From UKL13-2 sp043793345 (GTDB lineage Bacteria; Pseudomonadota; Gammaproteobacteria; Burkholderiales; Usitatibacteraceae), in the NCBI GenBank assembly GCA_043793345.1, contig JAYVXF010000314.1, positions 1 to 10,712 on the forward strand: DNA of 10,712 bases, read 5' to 3'. Below, piece by piece: positions 5,357-10,712 of the stretch (within the stretch, counting starts at the first letter, position 1; each line of letters opens with the position of its first letter). The position numbers and the translations under genes were made by a program. Under the pieces are notes generated by a model that worked only from the letters and a program-made list of their open reading frames with translations, did no database searches and was not told where the DNA came from.

Positions 5357-6682
5357 TCATTTGTGACGCTTGACCCAGTCAACCAGCACTGCGGAAGGAA
5401 TGGCGCGGCTGATCACGTAGCCCTGGGCAATATCGCAACCCATGCGTTTTAACTCTTTAAGTGTGGCTTCGTTTTCCACGCCCTCAGCGACGACGGTAAG
5501 ATCAAAATTGTGGGCAAGATCGATCACCGAGCGGACAATTTGCTGGTCGCCCTTGTTGTCGCGCATGTGCTGCACAAACAGCTTGTCGATTTTCAATTCG
5601 TCGAGCGGAAAACGTTTCACATAGGAAAGCGAGGAATAGCCGGTGCCGAAATCATCGACTGACAGCTTTACCCCCATTTTTTTCAGGCGATTCATGATCG
5701 CCAGCGAATAGTCCATGTCGTTGATCGTGGCGTTCTCGGTAATCTCCAGTGTCAGGTGTGCAGGATCGGCTTGCCACGTACCCAGCGCCTGGCCGATCAA
5801 GCCCGGCAATTCAGCGTCGCCCAAGGTGATGGTGGAAAGATTGACTGCCACGTCGAGCGTGATGCCGAGGTGCTTCCATTCGGATTGGTGGCGCAATGAA
5901 GTGTTCAGCACCCAATCGGTGAGCGCGCCGATCATGCCATCGGCCTCGGCGACGCGCACCACGATCGGTGGTGGAACCGCGCCATGATCGGCCGATGTCC
6001 AGCGCAGCAGCGCCTCTACGCTGCGACAGCGACCGGTTTTCAGGTCAATCTTCGGCTGATAGTGAACTTCCAGTTGATTGCTCCGTATCGCCTCGCGCAA
6101 TTCGGTATTCAGGCCGACGTAGGTATCGGCCGCGCGCCGGTCGTCGGCCTGAAAAAAATACTGCGCGATGTCACGTTTGCGGGCAATGCGCTTGGCAATA
6201 TCGGCATGCATCAGCAACTCTTCGGCGTCGGCTGCGTGGGTCGGAAAAACGGCGATGCCGATGACCGGTCGGATCGTAACAAGGTTTTCCTTGAAGCTGA
6301 ACGGTGATTCAAAGACCTGCTGAATCCTGGCCGCCGCCAGCAAAGCCAACGCGTCACTTTTAAGATTAGGCAGGATGACGCAGAATTTTTCGTCGGAGAG
6401 CTGCACGAACTGATCTATCGGACGCAATGCGCTGCCGACACGACGCAGGGCGCGCTGCATGACCTGAGCGGTGGGAATACCCAACATGGCGTCAAGACGA
6501 TCTGACCGCGCCAGAACGATAATCAGCACGGCGACAAAACGGTGCGCCATGCGCGCGTGATCGATCGCATTGGTAAGCGCTGATTTCAACTCAGTACGCG
6601 GCAACGCCTGCGAGGCCGGCGATTCGCTTTCGGGTCCGCGCAGGGCAGCGGCGCGCGCGCGCGGAGTGGGTGTGTCGTTCAT
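5357..6682 (-). CDS. GGDEF-EAL protein with degenerate GGDEF; predicted cyclic-di-GMP phosphodiesterase
   Basis: From ATG 6682 the product is 441 residues; an ATG at 6715 would add 11. I prefer 6682 for a GAG-containing stretch at suitable spacing; the ATG at 6715 has only a GTGGG abutting it. The N-terminal domain (about 25-180) has the GGDEF fold, but the signature reads LSDEKF (95-100) instead of GGDEF, so cyclase activity is not expected. The EAL domain (about 190-441) keeps its catalytic set: E223-A-L, N281 in VAVNLS, E313 in LTLEITEN, D343-D344 in VDDFGTGYSS, K364 in LKID, E400 in AEGVEN and Q420 in QGY. It should hydrolyse c-di-GMP to pGpG. No membrane segment or sensory domain is visible, so the degenerate GGDEF may act as a GTP-sensing regulatory domain, as in some hybrid proteins. 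It follows the HD-GYP gene on the same strand with a gap of about 80 nt. Confidence 0.92.
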   Translation of the reverse strand: MNDTPTPRARAAALRGPESESPASQALPRTELKSALTNAIDHARMAHRFVAVLIIVLARSDRLDAMLGIPTAQVMQRALRRVGSALRPIDQFVQLSDEKFCVILPNLKSDALALLAAARIQQVFESPFSFKENLVTIRPVIGIAVFPTHAADAEELLMHADIAKRIARKRDIAQYFFQADDRRAADTYVGLNTELREAIRSNQLEVHYQPKIDLKTGRCRSVEALLRWTSADHGAVPPPIVVRVAEADGMIGALTDWVLNTSLRHQSEWKHLGITLDVAVNLSTITLGDAELPGLIGQALGTWQADPAHLTLEITENATINDMDYSLAIMNRLKKMGVKLSVDDFGTGYSSLSYVKRFPLDELKIDKLFVQHMRDNKGDQQIVRSVIDLAHNFDLTVVAEGVENEATLKELKRMGCDIAQGYVISRAIPSAVLVDWVKRHK

Positions 6683-6763
6683 GCCAGTCTCAAGCGCGCA
6701 GGACGGACATCCCACGACGAAGCAGAGACACCTGTGCGCCGCAGTGACCCAGTCGCTGAAGGT

Positions 6764-8386
6764 TCACGCCGCATAGAAATCACGCGGATCGAGACCATAC
6801 GCTTTGCTTGGCAGGCCGCTGCGAATGTAGACCGGCGAGTCTGACACGTCGTACAGCAGGTCGAACGTGCTTGGATTGGCCCTGACGGTCTTGTCCGGCT
6901 CGGTAAGTACCAGCACCTTCGGGCGCAGGCGTTTGAATTTACTGTGGGTGACGACAATCGCAACCTCGCCGGTCGAAAGCTCCACCATGCTGCCAACCGG
7001 AAACACGCCGATCGACTGTATAAACTGCTCCACCATGTCGGTCTGGAACTGACTGCCGCTCCAGCTGGACAGCATCTGCAGTGCCTGATGCGGCGAAATT
7101 ACCTCAGCATACGGTCGCGGTTTGGTCACGGCGGCGTAGGTGTCGGCGATGGCGCCCATGCGCCCGAACGTACTGATTTTTCCACCCATCAAATTTTGCG
7201 GATAACCGCTGCCATTCATGCGCTCGTGGTGCTGGGCAATTCCTTCGAGTACGTCGGGATGAATGTTCGGTGTCTCACGCAAAATGCCGAGCCCGAGTTC
7301 GACGTGTTCCTTTATCCGCTCGAACTCATCCGCCGAGAGACGCTCATTTTTTTCCAGTAATTCGCGTGGCACCTTTATCTTGCCGATGTCCAACAGCAGG
7401 CCGAGCATGCCAAGCTGCGCGAGTTGCTCCTTCGGATAACCAAGATGGCGCCCGAAGGCAACCAGATTCACCGCAACGCTAATGCCGTGACTGTAGATAT
7501 TCAAATCCTGTTCGCGCATTCTCGCCACCCACATGAGCGCATCAGGATTGCGCACCATGCTGTCGACCATGTCGTTAATGACCAATTCGACATTTTCGAG
7601 CTTCAGATCATCGCCTGCACGGATGTCTTCGGCGATCCGGTGCAATAATTCGCTGGTGCGCTTGAACGAATCTGCGGCCGCCGTAATTTCTTCCTCAACC
7701 GTCGCCATGTCCTCGTAGATCAGCAACTGCACAGACTCCGGGATAAACGAAGGACGCACCGCGTCCTCAGGCGGGCTGACAGTTTGTGGCACCGCATCGT
7801 CATCGTACTTGTCGGTATCGCTGCGGGCAAACATGTTCGTTACGCCTTCGCGCAGGCCACCCCACAAACCGCGCAGACCGCGTTTCGCAGCGTCGCCTGA
7901 ATTGCGCGCAGCCCCAGCATGGCGCGCAGCAGCAGATGGCGCGAGCTGTGACCGCGAATCCTGCGTAATCTGGTTACGGCTATCCCGGATGACGATGGCA
8001 ACGTCGCCAACATCGCGTTGGTCAGGGATCGGTTTTTGCGGTGCGACCGATGACGCTGATTTACGACCCAGAAGGATCTGCGCTGACAATGATTTTTGAT
8101 CTGCAGTGGCGACTGGCTTCAACACGCTGTGCACTTGCACCCGAGGTTCGTTGCCCGGATCACGCGGTACAAACGCCGCCTTCTGGGCCGGTTTGTCGAA
8201 ATCACGCCCGACCGAACGTTGCGGGTCGATCATCACCCACTGGCAGTGCAAGCGTAATTGCTGCATTTGCTCGTCGTCTTCGAGCAAAAATCCTTGCAGT
8301 AAAAACGGCGTGTCTATCCACGGCCGATCCAGGTCGGCGATGAACATGCCCGTCTTCAAATCTTTGGTGGTAGTCTTTTGATGCAT
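6764..8386 (-). CDS. HD-GYP domain protein with N-terminal DUF3391-like domain and altered HD motif
   Basis: The 540-residue product begins with a DUF3391-like domain (about 3-55, with LKTGMFIADLDRPWIDTPFLLQGF), followed by a long low-complexity linker (about 60-215) with basic and acidic patches, then an HD-GYP domain (about 285-440). Conserved positions present are H300 in YSHGI, D333 with G335-K336, H361 in IKEHVELG, H386-H387-E388, G394-Y395-P396 and D415 in AIADTYAAV. The histidine of the HD pair is replaced by leucine (L332-D333, LLLDIGKIKVP), which removes a canonical metal ligand. Family members hydrolyse c-di-GMP; this one may be weakly active or serve as a binding or scaffold protein. 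A beta-rich tail (about 460-540) follows. ATG 8386 follows a strong extended -10 box. The next gene is the EAL phosphodiesterase. No membrane helices are seen. Confidence 0.92.
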   Translation of the reverse strand: MHQKTTTKDLKTGMFIADLDRPWIDTPFLLQGFLLEDDEQMQQLRLHCQWVMIDPQRSVGRDFDKPAQKAAFVPRDPGNEPRVQVHSVLKPVATADQKSLSAQILLGRKSASSVAPQKPIPDQRDVGDVAIVIRDSRNQITQDSRSQLAPSAAARHAGAARNSGDAAKRGLRGLWGGLREGVTNMFARSDTDKYDDDAVPQTVSPPEDAVRPSFIPESVQLLIYEDMATVEEEITAAADSFKRTSELLHRIAEDIRAGDDLKLENVELVINDMVDSMVRNPDALMWVARMREQDLNIYSHGISVAVNLVAFGRHLGYPKEQLAQLGMLGLLLDIGKIKVPRELLEKNERLSADEFERIKEHVELGLGILRETPNIHPDVLEGIAQHHERMNGSGYPQNLMGGKISTFGRMGAIADTYAAVTKPRPYAEVISPHQALQMLSSWSGSQFQTDMVEQFIQSIGVFPVGSMVELSTGEVAIVVTHSKFKRLRPKVLVLTEPDKTVRANPSTFDLLYDVSDSPVYIRSGLPSKAYGLDPRDFYAA

Positions 8387-8444
8387 CAGGTACTGGCGGC
8401 TATGTTATGAAAGGATGCGCTGAAAGCGTGGATTCTGTAGGACT

Positions 8445-8453
8445 AATATAACA
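8445..8453 (-). promoter_or_regulatory. Extended -10 promoter for the HD-GYP operon
   Basis: On the - strand TGT-TATATT forms an extended -10 element (TGn plus a hexamer with five of six matches to TATAAT). No good -35 is found at the usual distance, which is tolerated with extended -10 promoters. A start near 8438 would give a leader of about 50 nt before ATG 8386. Confidence 0.45.
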
Positions 8454-8528
8454 TTGGCATCGGTCGCACATAGGCTGGGTTGGTGTGAATTTTTGTGTTC
8501 GGATAAATCTGCCCAAGCCTCAAAAAAC

Positions 8529-8554
8529 ACCACTAATTTGGCCAATTCAGTGGT
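8529..8554. promoter_or_regulatory. 26-bp dyad with A/T tracts between divergent HD-GYP and tgt genes
   Basis: ACCACT (8529-8534) and AGTGGT (8549-8554) are perfect inverted repeats, centred on the 8-bp palindrome TTGGCCAA (8538-8545). Six As lie to the left (8522-8527), and a run of Ts follows on the right (8554-8558), giving terminator-like structure on both strands. It sits 30 nt upstream of the tgt start. It could be a bidirectional terminator separating the two transcription units, or an operator for one or both divergent promoters. Confidence 0.45.
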
Positions 8555-8584
8555 TTTTCGTTTATCCTGCGACACCCTTTGACA

Positions 8585-9715
8585 ATGCGAGTTATTTCCG
8601 CCGTGAATTTTCAATTGCTAGGCAACGATGGCGCGGCGCGGCGCGGACTGCTTACGCTTAATCACGGCGTGGTGGAAACGCCGGTCTTCATGCCAGTGGG
8701 TACGTACGGTACGGTAAAAGGCATGAGCCCGGTGGAACTCACCGAAATCGGCGCGCAAATTGTGTTGGGCAACACCTTTCACCTCTGGCTGCGACCCGGG
8801 CTGGACGTGATTGCCAAGCACGAGGGCCTGCACAAATTCATGGCGTGGAACGGCCCGATCCTCACCGACTCAGGCGGCTTTCAGGTATGGAGTCTTGGTG
8901 AACTGCGCAAAATTACCGAGGAGGGTGTGGCATTTCAGTCGCCTGTCAATGGCGATAAGTGTTTTTTGTCCCCCGAAGAATCAATGCGCATCCAGCGTGT
9001 GCTGAACGCTGATGTCGTGATGATTTTTGACGAATGCACCGCGCACCCTTCCACCCACGTCGAGGCTGCGGAATCGATGCGATTGTCGTTGCGCTGGGCG
9101 CAGCGCTGCAAAAGTGAATTTACCCGGCTACAGAATCCAAATGCACTTTTCGGCATCGTGCAGGGCGGCATGTTTGAAGACTTGCGCGACGAATCGCTGG
9201 CAGCGTTGGTCGAGATTGGTTTTCATGGATATGCAATTGGCGGCCTTTCCGTCGGCGAGCCGAAGGAGGACATGATGCGGGTGCTGGCGCACACCGCGCC
9301 GCAGTTGCCTCAGCACCAGCCGCGCTATCTGATGGGTGTCGGTACGCCAGAGGATCTGGTCGCTGCGGTGGGCCACGGGATCGACATGTTCGACTGCGTG
9401 ATGCCGACGCGGAACGCGCGCAATGGCTGGCTGTTCACGCGTTTTGGCGATGTCAAAATTCGCAACGCGCGCTACAAGGATGACATCGGCTCGCTCGACA
9501 GCGATTGCCCTTGCTACACCTGCCGCAATTTCAGCCGCGCGTATTTGCATCATTTGCAGCGCACCAACGAGATGCTCGGCGCACGGCTCAATACCTTCCA
9601 CAACCTGTTTTATTATCAGCAACTGATGAGCGATATGCGCAAGGCCATCGAGGCCAGGACCTTCGTGTCATTGGTGGCGAGATTCCATGCAGACCGGGCC
9701 AGCGGCCCTAAGTGA
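8585..9715 (+). CDS. tgt: Queuine/preQ1 tRNA-ribosyltransferase (tRNA-guanine transglycosylase)
   Basis: Tgt exchanges guanine-34 in the anticodon of tRNA-Asp, Asn, His and Tyr for preQ1, a step of queuosine synthesis in the cytoplasm. The 376-residue product has full family length. Visible motifs are TPVFMPVGTYGTVKGM (32-47), D95 in TDSGGFQVWSLG (general acid/base region), GIVQGGMFEDLR (190-201), AIGGLSVGEPKEDM (217-230), the nucleophile D270 in IDMFDCVMPTRNARNG, and the zinc site C308-x-C310-x2-C313 with H339. These positions equal the E. coli active-site numbering plus six. ATG 8585 is chosen; a TTG at 8579 is in frame and would add two residues. No good Shine-Dalgarno is visible. queA, often found just upstream of tgt, is absent here; a divergent HD-GYP gene takes its place. 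yajC and secD follow on the same strand, a common order. Confidence 0.98.
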   Translation: MRVISAVNFQLLGNDGAARRGLLTLNHGVVETPVFMPVGTYGTVKGMSPVELTEIGAQIVLGNTFHLWLRPGLDVIAKHEGLHKFMAWNGPILTDSGGFQVWSLGELRKITEEGVAFQSPVNGDKCFLSPEESMRIQRVLNADVVMIFDECTAHPSTHVEAAESMRLSLRWAQRCKSEFTRLQNPNALFGIVQGGMFEDLRDESLAALVEIGFHGYAIGGLSVGEPKEDMMRVLAHTAPQLPQHQPRYLMGVGTPEDLVAAVGHGIDMFDCVMPTRNARNGWLFTRFGDVKIRNARYKDDIGSLDSDCPCYTCRNFSRAYLHHLQRTNEMLGARLNTFHNLFYYQQLMSDMRKAIEARTFVSLVARFHADRASGPK

Positions 9716-9717
9716 AG

Positions 9718-9726
9718 TGGTATAAT
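9718..9726 (+). promoter_or_regulatory. Extended -10 promoter upstream of yajC-secD
   Basis: TGG-TATAAT is a perfect consensus extended -10 element located 2 nt after the tgt stop codon. The -35 region (around 9698-9703) is poor. Transcription from about 9733 would give yajC a leader of roughly 150 nt. Confidence 0.5.
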
Positions 9727-9742
9727 TTTTGGTTGATTTGCG

Positions 9743-9763
9743 AGCTTGTTTTTGATTCAAGCT
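9743..9763 (+). other. Hairpin in the yajC leader
   Basis: AGCTTG (9743-9748) pairs with CAAGCT (9758-9763) around a 9-nt loop within the 166-nt gap between tgt and yajC. No T-run follows directly, so it is not a clear terminator. The rest of the leader (9764-9881) holds an A6 run and a GC-rich patch (ACCC...GGGT near 9800) but no recognisable riboswitch. Confidence 0.3.
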
Positions 9764-9881
9764 GTTGAATTGTCGAAAAAAGAAGCCACCTCGACCCGAA
9801 GCTGGGGTAGGCAAATTTGTCTGGCCATTTTTCGTCCTGTTTTGCACCGAACATTCATTATTTTTCTGGAGCCCAAATCTC

Positions 9882-10208
9882 ATGATCACCACTGCCTACG
9901 CCCAAGCAGCCGCAGCGCCATCCGGCAGCGACACGATGATCGGCATGCTGCCGATTTTTGCGATGTTCATCCTGTTGTATTTCCTCATGATCCGGCCACA
10001 GATGAAGAAGGGGAAAGAGCAAAAGCAAATGCTCGATGCGTTGCAAAAAGGTGATGAAGTGGTCGCGATGGGCATCATTGGCCGGATCGCAAAAATTGGT
10101 GATGGCTACATCGGCCTTGAAGTCGGCGATGGCAAGATCATTCACATGCAACGTCAGGCGGTCACGACGCTGCTGCCGAAGGGCACGTTCAACGATGTGA
10201 CCAAGTAG
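9882..10208 (+). CDS. yajC: Sec translocase accessory subunit YajC
   Basis: The 108-residue product matches YajC, an inner-membrane partner of SecD-SecF in the holotranslocon. It has a short Ala-rich N-terminus, one membrane helix MLPIFAMFILLYFLMI (22-37), the hallmark RPQ (38-40) followed by a basic KKGKEQK stretch, and the conserved cytoplasmic domain with GDEVVAMGIIGRIAKIGDGYI. ATG 9882 is selected because GGAG lies about 10 nt upstream and the N-terminus fits the family. An in-frame TTG at 9765 would add 39 residues without family support. It lies between tgt and secD, 49 nt before the secD start, consistent with one transcript. Confidence 0.97.
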   Translation: MITTAYAQAAAAPSGSDTMIGMLPIFAMFILLYFLMIRPQMKKGKEQKQMLDALQKGDEVVAMGIIGRIAKIGDGYIGLEVGDGKIIHMQRQAVTTLLPKGTFNDVTK

Positions 10209-10257
10209 CATTTTTCATGCTTCAAGTGAAATAATTTTTTGAGTCTCGATTGACCTA

Positions 10258-10712
10258 ATGAACAAATATCCCATCTGGAAATACGCCGTTATCGTGGTCG
10301 CGCTGGTCGTTGCGTTTCTTTACACGCTGCCGAATTTTTTCGCCGAGGTACCAGCCGTGCAGGTCTCCGGCCTGCGTGCCAACAAGGCGGATGCGGACAC
10401 GCAAAAACAAGTCGAGGAAGCGCTGAAAGCGGCCAATATCGATGGTACGAAAGTGGCGCTCGATGGCGAATCGCTGAAGGTGCGATTTAAAGATGGGGAC
10501 ACGCAGCTGCGGGGTCGCGACGCGATCCAGGCCAAGCTGGGCACCGGCTACATCGTCGCGCTACAGTTGATTTCGAATTCGCCCGCATGGCTGTCCAGCA
10601 TCAACGCGCTGCCAATGTATCTCGGTCTCGATTTGCGCGGTGGTGTGCACTTTCTGATGCAGGTCGACATGAAAGCGGTGCTGGATAAGGCGGTGGACCG
10701 CTACACGGGTGA
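10258..10712 (+). CDS. secD: Protein translocase subunit SecD, N-terminal part (3' end beyond window)
   Basis: The 151 complete codons begin MNKYPIWKYAVIVVALVVAF and match the SecD N-terminus: a first membrane helix (about 8-24), then LYTLPNFF, then the start of the large periplasmic domain. The family hallmark LGLDLRGGVHFLMQVD lies at 122-137. SecD with SecF uses the proton gradient to pull exported proteins through SecYEG. The window ends inside the first periplasmic domain, so most of the protein, including further membrane helices, is not seen. It follows yajC by 49 nt. A strong Shine-Dalgarno is not evident. Confidence 0.97.
   Translation, partial: MNKYPIWKYAVIVVALVVAFLYTLPNFFAEVPAVQVSGLRANKADADTQKQVEEALKAANIDGTKVALDGESLKVRFKDGDTQLRGRDAIQAKLGTGYIVALQLISNSPAWLSSINALPMYLGLDLRGGVHFLMQVDMKAVLDKAVDRYTG

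Noticed and set aside
4869..5366. 165-residue Ala/Arg/Ser-rich + strand open frame
   Set aside because: It is antisense to the 133-residue gene; long shadow frames are common over Ala-rich high-GC coding DNA.
6648..6663. Alternating GC tract as a regulatory or Z-DNA element
   Set aside because: It lies inside the coding sequence and is explained by Ala/Arg codons near the N-terminus of the GGDEF-EAL protein.
8387..8584. preQ1 riboswitch upstream of tgt
   Set aside because: The sequence near the tgt start shows a symmetric dyad but not the compact preQ1 aptamer with its A-rich tail adjacent to a ribosome binding site.
8405..8614. 69-residue open frame on the - strand upstream of the HD-GYP gene
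   Set aside because: It overlaps the tgt start, the dyad and the likely extended -10 promoter, and its product has no recognisable pattern.
9765..9881. In-frame TTG start giving YajC 39 extra residues
   Set aside because: The added sequence does not fit YajC, and ATG 9882 has a Shine-Dalgarno and the expected N-terminus.

Overview
The window looks like a chromosomal segment of a Gram-negative proteobacterium, most likely a betaproteobacterium. The evidence is the tgt-yajC-secD order on the + strand, an HD-GYP protein with an N-terminal DUF3391-like domain, a lipobox-bearing exported protein and moderately high GC. Taxonomy is inferred from gene content only. No tRNA, rRNA, CRISPR array, insertion sequence or phage module was seen.

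Layout from left to right. (1) Positions 1-1258, - strand: a NYN-LOTUS predicted RNase followed 13 nt later by a truncated Crp/Fnr-type effector domain. (2) Positions 1364-2182, + strand: a hydroxypyruvate isomerase-like TIM-barrel enzyme, divergent from the NYN gene. (3) Positions 2199-2834: a candidate 54-residue membrane protein on the - strand, then about 470 nt without a convincing gene but with an 11-bp perfect inverted repeat and a short hairpin. (4) Positions 2835-8386, - strand: a five-gene collinear run. In transcription order it holds an HD-GYP protein whose HD histidine is replaced by leucine, a protein with a degenerate GGDEF and an intact EAL domain, an unrecognised Ala-rich 133-residue protein, a secreted four-cysteine protein that may have a cohesin-like fold, and a GH71/99-like lipoprotein. 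(5) Positions 8585-10712, + strand: tgt, yajC and the start of secD.

The - strand run may link cyclic-di-GMP signalling to an exported carbohydrate-active lipoprotein and its secreted partner. That functional link is inferred from order, strand and spacing alone. The tgt-yajC-secD block is housekeeping (queuosine tRNA modification and Sec translocase accessory proteins). An extended -10 promoter just after the tgt stop codon probably gives yajC-secD its own transcript. The least explained parts are the three-gene secreted cassette (2835-5254), the altered HD-GYP active site, and the 2199-2834 interval.
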